From the NCBI GenBank assembly GCA_019916065.1, contig CM034237.1:41522485-41586484 (forward strand): 64,000 nt of DNA, given 5' to 3'. The DNA comes from Vitellaria paradoxa. Taxonomy: Eukaryota; Streptophyta; Magnoliopsida; Ericales; Sapotaceae. A program made the position numbers and the translations under genes. The notes below the pieces were generated by a model, which was given only the letters and a program-made list of their open reading frames with translations, was not told the origin of the DNA and did no database searches. Below are positions 1-11,532 of the stretch, piece by piece; positions within the stretch are counted from its first letter, which is position 1; each line of letters starts with the position of its first letter.

Positions 1-449
1 TCATTTGCTATTCTTTTATGTAATCTATTTTTTATATAATAACTGGAAATGTGATTTTGGCTTTAACGGCCCTTTTTGGGCCAATTTTTCCAATTATGCC
101 TCTTTTGTTTTCATTACTACTTCATCCTTTTGTCTTTTTTTTTTTTTTCTTTTTTTTTTAACTGTAGCAACAAAGACCTTTTTGGCACCTTTTTTTTTTT
201 GCCCATTTTAACCTTCTTCCTATTTATGGTTTATTATCATTTTGTCTTTCTAGGTCTTTTTCGATTCTTTTTAGGAGTTATGTTTTTTTTTTTTTATATT
301 TTTAGTTCGATTTTCTTCAAAGATGCATTATTTTTTTTAGATTGTGATAAAAATGGAAGAAATTAATTAATTATATATATTTCTAAATCAATTCAAATGA
401 ATGTATATATTTAGAATTTTATATTTTTTCTACTTTCTTACATATTTTT
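1..449. other. T-rich non-coding flank of element A1 (copy 1)
   Basis: This stretch has many T runs and translates only into Phe/Leu-rich low-complexity ORFs that I do not believe are genes. It matches 41822-42271 closely. It ends where the gypsy LTR starts with TGTAATGAC, so it looks like older DNA that the element inserted into. Confidence 0.6.
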
Positions 450-2984
450 TGTAATGACAGTGAAAATTTAAATCTTGATTTGATTTTTTAAAATTTCTTG
501 TGATATTAATTAAATATTTATTTTATTATGGATGCATGGGTTGTGTTAGAACTTTTTTTGGTAATTAAATATTTTTGGGAATTGTAATATTTTAGTTTAA
601 TAAGTTATTAATTTAATTAAAATTTTATTTTTTGGTCCACATTAAGAATATTTCTATATATTTATTAAATAATAATTATATATATATATATATATATTAC
701 ACGGTTAATGATGGAAGTAGGAGTCTAATAGTTGTAGACTTTGGAAATCTCTTGGAGTTGTGTGATTCGGCAAGTTAAAAAAAAAAGGCAATGACAATTT
801 TGAATCCACGTTGGATTCCTTGAGGCGTGATACTAATTTATATATATATATATATATATGCTTTTGGGGGGGGGAGGGGGCGAACGACCAGAATGGGATT
901 CGAAAAAAAAAAAACTAAATTTGAGTCCAATTAGGACTCCTTTGAGGCGGTTAATATGCATATATATATAGGGATGGGCATAGGACGGATAGGGGACGGG
1001 TACACATATTTTCATACCCAATCTCCAAACTAAAATCAATCCCTATACCTTACCCAATCCCCATTGGAGATTTATTTTTAACACCCATCCCCGATCCAAA
1101 CATGGAATAGGGATTCCCACGGGGAAATGGGTATCTGAATTGAAAAAAAATATAAAAATACAAAAATTTTAAAATATGACTTATAAGAAAATAGAGTAGA
1201 ATCTTAATATATATATAAAAAATCAAAAAATACCACATATATATATATTTAGAAAGTATTTATAAGGTTTCTATTTTTCTATCAGATTAATAGGTTTCTA
1301 TTTCTTACCATAATAATAGGTTCTAAGGTTCAAAATAGGAAAAATAAACAAGGAAACATTTACAGTTGATCTATCGCAATTTATAGTTTCTTTGTAAACT
1401 GGAAAACAAAGTAATTTAATAGGAATGTGATAGATAAAGAAACTCAAAATCTTAATTTACTACCTTACTGAGAAATCTATCGTAACAAACACTAAAGAAT
1501 TAAATATATATATATATATATATACGAAAATATTGGTAAGGTTAAGGAACGAGTAGGGTAGGGTACGAGGTGGGAACAGACTCATACCCGTACCCTACCC
1601 GATCCCTGAATTTTTTTAAAAAATATCCCCGTACCCTACCCGATCCCCAAAAAATCCCCGAATCCCCTACCCATTTAGGGCGGGGATCGGGTAGGGTACG
1701 AACGGGTCGGCCGAGATGGCCATCCCTACATATATATATATATGCATAGGACAAACGCTAAGTAAGCAATTCGGAAAAAAAAATAAAAGAGAAGAAAAAG
1801 AAGAAGAAAAGCGGCGTTGGTTGGCAGAATTCGGCAGAGAAAAGAAAAAAAGATTGGGTTCGGTTCTTTTTTGGTTTTGTCGCGGTTGGAAGTGAGCGGT
1901 GAAGGCAAATTGGGTATTCTTTTTGCAACAAATTCAGATTTAATATTTGAGATAGGGGTAGAGTTAAATACAAATTAAATTTATTATGTGTGGTTTAATT
2001 TTGTGAATTTATGTGATTATTTGGTTTATTGTTACGTGATCAATTATGTGATTATGGCTGTCTTGTTGATAGAAAAAGTATGTATAAATTGATTTTGATT
2101 TTGAGAAATTAAATTTAAGTTAAAAAAATTACTATTATTAAAAAAAATTATTCTATTACGAAACCTTGAATAAGGAAAATAAGTATTTTTAGAGAATGAT
2201 TTGGATTCGAATAAATAATTATTTATTCATTGATTATTACGATTTTGGTTTTGGGTTGTAAGAAGTGTCGGGATAAGTAGTTGGTGCTGAAAGCTCCGCT
2301 AGTGAAAGACTAGAAACTCGCGCGGGGTTGGGTTATCATGTCCAGTAGGCTAGTAACCTACGAGGCACTGATGAGTTGATATTTTTGGTAACCTATGACT
2401 AAGGCATAGGTTGACCGGGTGGCGGTACCTAACCCACTAATTATTAATTTGATTGTTCAAAAAAATATATTTCATTTAATGTTGTGATCAAAATATTTAA
2501 ATTTAAATATTTTTTTGATGTGTGATGTACGTTGACATGACATGTTGGAGATTCATAAAACACCCGTGCATGATTTATTTAATTTTTATTTTTCTCGGAG
2601 CACCAGTTGATTATTTTAATATACCTTGGTATATTGTGCTTGTACCTCTACAACTTCAGATGCAGGTGCAAGTGTTGCACAAAACAATGGTCGTGATGGG
2701 ATCGCTTAGGCAAAGTAGAGATTTTTAATAGTTCACTAATTTTATTTTAAGAAGAGAACTGCACATTTGTTTTTAGTTTATTTTCTTTATTGGATTTGGA
2801 TCGTTGTACATGTCTCAGTTTGGGAGACTAGAGATGGATTTATTTATTTAATTTTTCCAAGTTTGGGATTATTAGTTCACTATTATTAAATACAATTGGC
2901 TCTGGTTATTTTGAATTGATGGTTTGGTGATGGTTGATTGTTTGTTCACGCTCCCGGGTTTGTGAAAAAAATCGGGGTGTGACA
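450..2984 (+). repeat. 5' LTR of truncated gypsy element A1 (copy 1)
   Basis: It starts TGTAATGAC and ends GTGTGACA, directly followed by a tRNA-Met-type primer-binding site. Its sequence parallels the LTRs of A2 (11027-12784, 17882-19645) and the second-block copy (42272-44073). Without the 760-bp MITE at 969-1728 it is about 1.77 kb, the usual length in this family. It contains several TA microsatellites and a GC-rich palindromic module at about 2301-2364. No matching 3' LTR of this element exists in the block. Confidence 0.85.
969..1728. mobile_element. hAT-like MITE inserted in the A1 LTR
   Basis: The ends form terminal inverted repeats: TAGGGATGGGCA on the left and TGGCCATCCCTA on the right, one internal mismatch when folded. 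It sits inside a TA microsatellite, so the target duplication cannot be read exactly. The interior is rich in GGGTA and TACCC motifs. The second block has an uninterrupted TA repeat at this site (around 42780-42800), so the insertion is specific to copy 1. No transposase is encoded. The hAT assignment is inferred from the TIR style. Confidence 0.75.
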
Positions 2985-2987
2985 GAT

Positions 2988-2998
2988 TGGTATCAGAG
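2988..2998 (+). promoter_or_regulatory. Primer-binding site of A1 (copy 1)
   Basis: TGGTATCAGAG lies 3 bases after the LTR end. It matches the start of the plant initiator-Met tRNA 3'-end complement used to prime minus-strand synthesis. The last bases have decayed (TT instead of CC). Confidence 0.8.
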
Positions 2999-3152
2999 TT
3001 TAGGTTAGAATACCTAGGGATAGTGGGAACTAAAATTTCTATGTGATAGGATATACTTGCCTTATTGGATTTCAAGAGAGTTAGTAGTAATTGGAATTGT
3101 GAATTGATAATAATCAGTTTCTTAATCCCTTTCTGATTTCCATTGTTAGAGA

Positions 3153-4789
3153 ATGCCTCCATATGTTGCTAATGCTAACGGTAGGGGCTGTGGTTGAGGC
3201 CATGGCCAAGGTTGTGGTCGCGGTCATGGCCGAGGTCAAGGACAGAGATGAGGAGTCCCGGCAATTGAGGATATACACATGCAACCTGACGTGGCTCGGG
3301 ATCAAGAGTCACACGCAGGAATGAGAGCAGAGCTACCACTAGGAGTGGCCGATGCACCGCAGGGAGTAGAGGTCCCACGTGGTACTAGAGTTCTACCAGA
3401 ATTTGGAGACGTGCCTCAGGCAGAAGGCGAGCAGATAAGGGTGGCTAATACACCACGAGCTGTTAATGATCAAGCTAGAGTGGGCAATGTCTCTCAAGGA
3501 GGCTCAGTTAACCCCGAAAAATTTCTACGGAATATGGCCACAACAATGATGAAGATGGTGGGAAGAGCACAGAAAGACGAATCCATTTCAGCATTAACTA
3601 CGTTCAAGAGGATGAATCCACCCACATTTGATGGAGAGGCAGATCTAGATACGGTTGAGAGTTTCTTATCACAATGTGGGAGGATATTTAATACGATGGG
3701 GATTATTCAGGATAAGGTGAAAGTGTCTTACACAACATTTCAATTGATTGGAAAGGTGAGTGATTGGTGGATATCAATAGAAGATTCTCAGGATGTGGGC
3801 GAAATAACTTGGGAGAAATTTAAGGAGATGTTTAGAGAACAATTCTTTCTACTGCCAATGAGAGATGCAAAAAGAGATGAGTTCATGAATCTGATCCAAG
3901 GTATGATGACAGTTTTGGAGTATGAGCGTAAGTTCTTTACTCTTTCTAAGTATGCACCAGAGATGGTTTCGACAAAGTATAATAAATGCCTAAGATTTGA
4001 GAGGGGTTTGAGGCTAGCCATCAGGGGTAGGGTAGTACTTCTACATTTGGAGGATTACAAAACATTGACATCCCGAGCTATAATGGTAGAGAAAGATTTA
4101 AATGACATGAAACAGCAGATAGATAACAGACAGGGTAAGAGTTCAGCTCTTACACCAGACAAGAAAAATAAAAAGATGCAAAGAGAAGATTCACAATATC
4201 AGCAAAGCAGTGCACTTCCTACTCATTCTACAACAGGAATGACGTCACAAAGTTCAATTATTTGTTTCCAATGTAAGCAACCTGGACATAGGAAGTCAGA
4301 ATGCCCTCAAAGGGGAGGATCAAGTAGAGTTGAGTAGAGGATTGAATCGAGATCATGTTACCAATGTGGCCAGCAGGGTCATATTCTAAGAGATTGTCTG
4401 CAACGGCAAGGGACTTCAAGTGTTGTTTGACCACAGAAACCTACTCAGCCAATTTCTTACCAGCAAAGTTCTAGACCATCAGGGTCGCAGACCATGCAAC
4501 TACAATTTTCGAGAGCAACCCAGGGTGAACCTCAACAGGGCCAGCGGGGTAACAAGCCATTAGCAACACATACACAGGGAAGATTTTTTGCATTGACACG
4601 AGATGATGGACCTGTTGAACCCATTGTGACTAGAGGTACATTTCTTATTTTTACTTCTAGGCCACAGTACTTATAGATACTGGAGCATCGCATTCGTTTA
4701 TTTCTGTACATTTTGCTTCTGCATTGAAATTAACTATGGAACAATTGGTCCCACCTATATGTGTCGAGAGGCCAATTGGGGGTCATCCT
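3153..4789 (+). pseudogene. gag: gypsy gag plus start of protease, A1 copy 1 (broken)
   Basis: The ATG at 3153 starts the same Met-Pro-Pro, Arg/Gly-rich N-terminus seen in A2, but CGA-to-TGA changes give early stops. The ORF 3279-4337 covers the retrotransposon gag domain (a DWW motif followed by the F-R-E-Q-F-F block) and the first CCHC knuckle (CFQCKQPGHRKSEC). A TAG (CAG in A2) precedes the second knuckle (CYQCGQQGHILRDC). A 2-bp deletion near 4661 shifts the frame just before the protease. The DTGAS active-site motif survives in the next frame. Homology stops abruptly at about 4787-4792, where copia sequence begins. Pol and the 3' LTR are missing, so this is a dead truncated element. Confidence 0.85.
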
Positions 4790-6129
4790 ATTAAAGTCCC
4801 TATTGATAAGAGTACCACCATCCTTAAACCTGTTTCTGAATGGGATAAGGATGAGTTAGAAAATAGTAGACGGAACAGGAAGGCAGTTAATTCTATAGTC
4901 AACGCCATCAATGTTGATGAGTTTTAAAGAATCTCAATATGTGATTTTACCGAAGAGACTTGGGACATACTCCAAGTGACTCATGAAGGCTCTGCTTCAT
5001 AATCTAAAATTAAGCAAGAACATTGCATGGCATTTGCATCTATACAAAGCTTGAACAATGGAAACACTAATAGTGATACTAAAATAAGTGGACTTGAAGA
5101 TTCAAATGAGGAAGAATCGGATCTTCAAGAAACATATAACGAATTGTACAAACAGTACCACAAACTCCAAAAGAAAAAAGGCAAACTATCTTTGATGGTA
5201 AAAGCTAGAGAGAGAGAAAATTAGCTTGATGATGGAAATTAAGGAACTTATTCAGAAAAACATTGAGTTTGGGGGTGAGAGAAGCTACTTTGCTCTCAAA
5301 ACTTAAGGAAAATGGAACCTCTCAAAGGCAAACTGAAGCTCTAAATGCAGAACTTAGAAGTAAAATTTCTTCTCTTGAAATTGAATTAAAAAAATTCTCG
5401 AGTTTCATTTGCTAAATTTGATGCAAAGTCTAAATAATTGGATAAAATCTTGAGTGTTCAAAGACCTTCCAGGAACACCTTTGAACTGGGATATGATGGA
5501 AAGTCAAAGAAGAAAATGGAGCTTGAGTTTGTTCAATCAAGTTCAAAATTTTTGGAGAATGAGCTTGCATCAGAGAAAAAACTCAAACAGAAAGTAGTAG
5601 TGAGTACCCCTATTACAAAAGGTAAATCTCTACCCTCTAGTGCAAAGTTCAAAAATAATTTTTTAATAATAGGAGGGAAAAGAAAGAAACTTTTCAAGAG
5701 CCTTTGACCACTCATTCTCACCATTGTGGTTTAAAGGGTCATATCTAACCAAACTATCATAAGCTCTATAGATTGCCTAAGAGTTATATTGATGGAAAGG
5801 TTGAACAATCTAAATTTCAAAACAAACAAAAGAATTTTCTATCAAATAGATTTTAAAATCTTTTGAATGACACTAAACATTTGTCTCAAGAGATAAAAAT
5901 TTTGAAAATATCTTATAACCTTATATGAACCAAAATAGGACAAACATGAGAACTCCTTCCTTTGGTTCAAAAAATTATGGTTTTAAGTCTGACCTGAATT
6001 CTCATAAGACTAGATGTATTTGGGTTCCCAAGTTTGAAGTGGTGAAAGCTAATTTTTTTCACTAAACCTCCTAATCTTCAAAGATTTAAGTTTATAAGAA
6101 AATCCTTTAGAATATGTTCTTTGAGTTAA
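4790..6129 (+). pseudogene. gag: Ty1/copia gag remnant (copy 1)
   Basis: The first part (4790-5010) resembles the copia gag-polypeptide (UBN2) region, with NRKAVNSIVNAINVDEF and then EETWDILQVTHEG. Next, at 5027-5224, comes the acidic linker typical of this gag type (EESDLQETYNELYKQYHKL). A decayed CCHC-like motif (HHCGLKGHI) lies near 5716-5760. Several stops and frameshifts interrupt it. No copia protease, integrase, RT or RNase H follows. The first ORF (4724-4927) is fused in frame with the end of the gypsy protease fragment. The family call rests on motif recognition. Confidence 0.75.
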
Positions 6130-8737
6130 TATCCATGTGTTAGTTTAGTTTATTTTATTTTATTTTTTATTGTTTATTTATTTATTTAATTTTTTGCCAA
6201 TTCCTGGTGAAAATCTGTAATCGAGGTTAATCTCAACTTTAGGTATAACAATTCCAGTACTCTTCATGGAGTGACAAATTATTTATATATATATATATAT
6301 ATATAAACAAGGGCATGTTATTATGTTCATTTTATGACCTTGGAGAATTAATATTTATTTGCATTTATCTCTCATTCTTGTATACACTCTTTTTGATATT
6401 GACTTGATGAGTATTGTCATGTTTTTGGGGTGCCTCCTTAAACACTACTTTGGATCTTAGTATTTCTTAAATCATCACATATGTATTACCCATAGTTTGT
6501 ACTTGATCTAGAGTCATGTCTACGAGCTCTTTATATGCTTAGAATAATGTGTTATTTGGTCAAACTTATTGGAAAGAGCTACCACAAGGGTTAGAGTGAA
6601 ATCACTAGCACCATTGCAAATCAAGTGAGAAAAGTCACTTTGGGTGAAACCGGGAATGCAACCTACCCTTGATTGAACAATGCAAACTTACAAAAAAGCT
6701 TACTTCGTTTGTTAAAAAAAAAATTGTGAAAATATATGAGTTTGTAGGACGTTTTCAAGCATACAAAGTTGCTTCTAGACAGTGGTGCAGGTGATAGAAA
6801 ATTCTATTTTTCTTATACACTTTTGATAGTATTGAACTCTTGGAACAGATTGTCATGAGTTCTGTACCCATTACACAAGCATGTATTTCCCAGTAGTATG
6901 AATTTTATTCATCTCAGTATTCATAATTGCGAAGAGCTTATATAAGTTTGATTGTGCATATTTGTCACATAGTTTTTTTTTTTTTTTTTTTTTTTGTCTG
7001 GGTTTATGAGATAACTTATTCCTTGTCTCTATATTTGCTTATTTTTATTTTTATCTTTTATTAAGTTGTTTCAGTGGATATTCTCATAAAATTTTCCCTG
7101 GGATAACTTATTAAGCTTACTCTTTAAGGTTTCTTGGTTTTGAAAGTTTCAATTTATGTGTTTGAACTGTTCAGTGTTTGTTTTAAAAGTTTGTCGATAA
7201 ATTTTGTTTTGAACGTAACTTTTGATCTATAAATAGTTACGGGGCCTATAATATCTTTCCGGAAAGGTCTTTTAGAGCCCAACAATCTAGCAATAAGGTT
7301 TAGCCTGCTAAGGTGATTTTCAAGGTTAAAAAGCTTCGTTTTCATAGTTTTGGGGCAATTTTTCTTTTCATGGTGCTTGAAGTTGGTCCAAGCAAACCCG
7401 TTTGAAGGTTGTTCGAGCAGGATGGTCTCTGTTTCATGCTCCTGAAGCTGGTTGAAGTGGCTGGCTCTCTAGAATGGGCGTGTGATGATGGTTTAAGCAG
7501 TGGGGCCGCTGGAATATTCTCAAAGTGTGCTCGAGCGCCCCGTCTAGGCAGTGTTAAATAGAGCCTTAAGTTTTCCTTTCCACCAAATTTGTTTTCACTA
7601 CCCGGTCTGTGCATTTCCTTCTGTTGGCTGTGGCGACTCAAAGGGATTATGGGGTGTAATTGAAGTTCCCTTCGGTGATTTCTTCTTCTTATATCCCATA
7701 ACTGCTCAATCCAAAAGCTTGCTTGTGCTCTACGTTCAGTTTGTTCAATTGTTCCTCCGTTGTGTTTGTCTTCATATTTGCCGATGGGTACATCACGGTT
7801 CTAAGGCTTTCTCCTTCGTCGGGTTGTGGTTCTTTCGTGGTTATAGAGTTTCCATTCGTACTTCTTATTTATCTTTAGTTATTGATTTTTTGTCTGTTGG
7901 ATGCTATTATGCTTGGTTTTTGGCTCAATCTATGTTGGGTTCGTCTAAAGTTTGTTTGGGCTGTGATTTTGCTATTTTGTTATTTTATTTATTTATTTGA
8001 GTTCATTTTGTGTCGAATTTATGCCTTCGAATCTGTTGGTGCATTGAATTGCATAAAGTTACTAATAGATGTTCGGGTATTTTTTTGTTGTTATAGTTTG
8101 GGTGTTTTTGGTTCATTACTGTTCATAGCCGAAGTTAGATTGTTGTTCATGGCTTCATGGTGTCAGTTTGTAGTCTGGATTAAATAAATAAAAAAGGGTC
8201 CTTTGTTGATTTGAGTCTGCTCTAAGTTGTTTTGGTCCATTGTTGGTTTGTGGTTGCTATTGTTTATGTGGTTGGTTTAGGTTGTGATTTTTCTATTTTC
8301 TTATTTTACTTTGGGTTCATTTTGTGTTAGATTACTGCCTTTGGATCTGTTGGTGCATTGAATTGCACGAATCTGCAAATAGGTATTGGGTTTAAATAGT
8401 TTAAAATTCTAGGTCATTTGCTGGTCCTTACAACCATTCTCTGTGACTGCAAATTCAGTTCCTCAAATATCATATGTTATTTGAATCTTTCTGAATTGGT
8501 TAAACATTCTCTATGGATTGAACATTGCATGACAAAAAATGGGATGAGATATAAGGTGAAATTAAATGAAATTTATTCATTTTTTTGGCTTTCAATATGC
8601 TATGTTTTCTTTATGGTTATGTTATTATTTATTATCGTTGTTCCTCTAACTTTTCTTGTAGGTTTTGGTTACTAATAAGTTTGGATTCTGTTGTGAGAAT
8701 ATGATATGTTTCAGGGATTTGAAGGCAAATCAATGGT
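6130..8737 (+). other. Non-coding spacer, probably copia internal region (copy 1)
   Basis: About 2.6 kb with no recognisable protein domain. The first half is AT-rich with a TA microsatellite at about 6283-6304. The section 7340-8690 is more GC- and GT-rich and holds the longest unexplained ORF (7551-8000, 149 codons, Cys- and Phe-rich). It precedes a polypurine tract, as expected for sequence between gag and the 3' LTR of a defective copia element. The same stretch is present at 47270-51480. It could instead be a captured gene fragment. Confidence 0.45.
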
Positions 8738-8750
8738 CAAGGGGGAGATT
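8738..8750 (+). promoter_or_regulatory. Copia-type polypurine tract (copy 1)
   Basis: TCAAGGGGGAGATT is the classic purine run preceding the 3' LTR in copia-type elements and follows more than 2 kb of non-coding sequence. A second GGGGGAG run lies about 40 bases downstream, so the exact plus-strand primer is uncertain. The equivalent in copy 2 is CAATGGGGAGATT near 51469-51480. Confidence 0.55.
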
Positions 8751-9390
8751 ACAAATATTATCTGAATCATGTATTGAGGGGGAGTCAAATGCTCGGATTT
8801 GAACATGGCGTTGTGTCATTGTATTTTATTTGATTTTTGCCACGTAATTGTCATAAGCGAGAATATAAGGTTTAATTTTTAGATGTGGCAATTGCGAGTC
8901 ATTAAGTGTAGAATGTATGTAAATTTTCGTATTGAGTCTTGTGTTGATTAAGTTGTTCCTCAGTGCGAAGATTGAAACAGAAAGTAGATCTCTAGCATAT
9001 TCTATTCTAATTCTATTTCCATATTGGAAATTGATATAAATAGACAATATTTTGCCAAACCTAGTGTTAACGCTTTTGAGAAGAAAGAAAAAATATTACG
9101 TGAAAGGCAATCAAAAGTAGAGAGACCAAAAGAACAACATTCGGTTGTTGCTTCAAGAGTTTGAAGAATCAAGAATATCTCTGGGTTCTAGGAGGTGCCA
9201 TTTAGATTCAAGAACGGAATCAATCACATAGGAAAAGATTCATTACGGGTTCTAGCAAGCAAAAAGTAGTTAGACTAGGACGGGTGTTGAGTCGAGTCAT
9301 GAATAGTAAACTCTTGTAATCTTCAATTTTATAATGGATTAATTTTCAGGAATGGTCACCTTATAAACTCAAGATTTTTATCTTCAAAGT
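8751..9390 (+). repeat. Copia LTR-like region upstream of element B (copy 1)
   Basis: It follows the polypurine tract and contains a TATA-like box (TATAAATA, 9035-9042) with transcribed-leader-like sequence after it. It runs into the target site of element B. The last five bases (AAAGT, 9386-9390) are repeated at 26730-26734 after element B, so the older sequence continues there. The LTR boundaries are not defined because no second copy of this LTR is in the block. Confidence 0.45.
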
Positions 9391-11026
9391 TGTAATGACC
9401 TAGATGTAATTTATATATTTTTATTTGGTTAATTTAGTTTGCTATTTAAATTTAGTAATTTCAAATGTTGTTATTTAATTTTGAAGTGTATTTAAAAAGA
9501 TTAATTTTTGGTTACATTTGAAGAGATTTTAAAATTTTAAGGGAAATATATAATTTTTCTAAAACCCCTAGGGTGATAGGTAATTAATGAACTTATCATG
9601 GTTAAAATTTTGCTACTATATATATATATACACTATTATATTTATTGGGAAAAAGAACCCTAGACGGATAAAAAAAAAAGGGGTGCAGCGTTGAAGAAGC
9701 TCGGCAGGAAGTTGCTAGAGGCATCCAATTTGAAATGGTAAGGGGCGGTTCCTTTATGTGTATGCTGTATACGTTGATGCATATGTGATATATATATATA
9801 TATATATGGTAATAGGGAGAAGTAGATTTTTTTTACAGAATGTATGTTGTATATATGTAAATATATATATATATATATATATTATCATTTTTTGTATCGG
9901 GCCTCACACAGTCAAATCAATGAATGTTATTGTTACTGTACGTGAACATTTTTTTTTGGGTAATTTGCTGTACATGAACATGACTGGGATTTGCATGTTT
10001 TGTCTTATTTGATGCAAATCATGATTGTGGAATTTACATAAAAAGAAAAGTGGGATCATTCCCAGATTGCATGGCTAGAAGACAAAATTTTAACATATAT
10101 ATACATACATATATATATATATATATAATGGGCAGTACAGGGATTGCAACATTAAATTTTTGATTGGTTTTGATTGTAGTGGTATTGATTTTTAATGTAA
10201 AGGTGTGATTGATAGTGTGCTCACGTGAGTAAATATATTATTTATAATTTTTTTTAAATCTTAGGAATTGAGGAAAAATTATTTAATGTGGAAAAAAAAT
10301 TAAATGTTGTATTTTATTTGGGTTGAGGGGTATTGAAAATATCGGGTATATGTACTCAAGGGTTGAAAGTCCCGAAACCCATGCGGGGTTGGTTATCGAT
10401 TCCAGTAAGCTAGTAACCTACGAACAAGCAGATGCCTAAGGGTAGCATATTATATTCCTAAGACTTCGATCTAGGAAGCAGACACCGAAGGATAGTGTAT
10501 ATTGCTTGGGTCTTGTTTCTATGAGACAACCAAGCAGACATCAAAGGATGATGTATATTGGTTGGATCTTTTTTCTACGAGACAACCAAGTAGCAGTACC
10601 TTAAAATCGTATTGTTTTTCTTTGATGTGTGATGTGGTGCTCAAACACAATTAATTATAACGAAGATAAATTGATAACTTAATTTAATTTCTTTCTTGAG
10701 TTTGCTATCTATGCATAATTGTTTCACTTAGTGGCATGCTATGGCATTACTGCATTTATATTATCATTAGGGTTTCAAGCACACATGGTATTAGTGCTCA
10801 TCCTCTTACAGCTTGTGATGCAAGTAATGAGCTTGAGTCATGTGCTGAGCTCTCTGAGCATAGGAGTTAAAACTTTATTTTATGTAGTTATTTTAGACTT
10901 TAGAGAATTATTTTTTAGCGGATTTTAATAACCCTCTGTTTGTGAGGTAACAGTTAATTGTTTAATTTTGAGAGATTGTTTGGGTTAGTTTTAGAGCTTT
11001 GTTGCCTAGTTAGTTTTGACTAAGGC
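9391..11026 (+). repeat. 5' LTR of element B, left part (copy 1)
   Basis: It matches 52106-53748 in the second block and, in part, the 3' LTR starting 23997. It carries TA microsatellites around 9620, 9789, 9857 and 10104, then a GC-rich module (10363-10424) and three imperfect tandem units of about 55 bp (10427-10588). It is cut at 11026 by A2. The small hydrophobic ORF at 10719-10928 recurs in all four B LTRs only because the LTR does. Confidence 0.88.
10427..10588 (+). repeat. Three imperfect ~55-bp tandem units in the B LTR
   Basis: Each unit begins GCAGA, passes through an AAGG(A/G)TA segment and a TATATT block, and the last two end GAGACAACCAA. The array lies in the presumed U3 region, where tandem enhancer-like repeats are common in plant LTRs. 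It recurs at 53150-53315 and, inverted, in both B 3' LTRs. Confidence 0.65.
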
Positions 11027-11499
11027 TGTAATGACCTGGGAAAATTTAAATCTTGATTTGATTTTTTAATTTAAATTTTGTTGTGATATTAATTAAATAA
11101 AGTATACCTATTTTGGAAAGGCCACAGTTAGCAATTATAGCCGCATGTATGTATATATATTATGTAGATTTCTATGGAAATTGGGAATTGTCAGGGAACT
11201 GTATATATATATATATATAGAAATAGAATTCCAATCAAGTTGGATTCCAGTGGAGGCCGCGTATACATACATATATATTATATGTACTCTAATTTGAAGA
11301 AGTTGGCAGATTCAAAAAAAAAATAAAAAAAATAAAGGCAAAGACAATCTTGAATCCACGTTGGATTCATTGATTCGTCATATATATATATATATATATA
11401 TGCTTTGAGAGGCGAATGCCCAGAATGGGATTCGGAAAAAAAAAAAAAAAAAAAACCGAAATTGAATCCAAATAGGATTCTTTAAGGCGGTTTCACGGC

Positions 11500-11532
<33 letters not shown>

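Noticed and set aside
1..366. Phe-rich ORFs in the T-rich flank (also at 41602-42188)
   Set aside because: They are translations of long T runs; no domain, and composition explains them.
8418..8675. 85-codon ORF with a hydrophobic C-terminus, also at 51131
   Set aside because: It lies directly before a polypurine tract in non-coding copia-like sequence; similarity between blocks is explained by the duplication.
10719..10928. Hydrophobic 69-codon ORF that recurs at 24691 and 53445
   Set aside because: It recurs because the B LTR recurs; there is no start context, domain or evidence of protein-level constraint.
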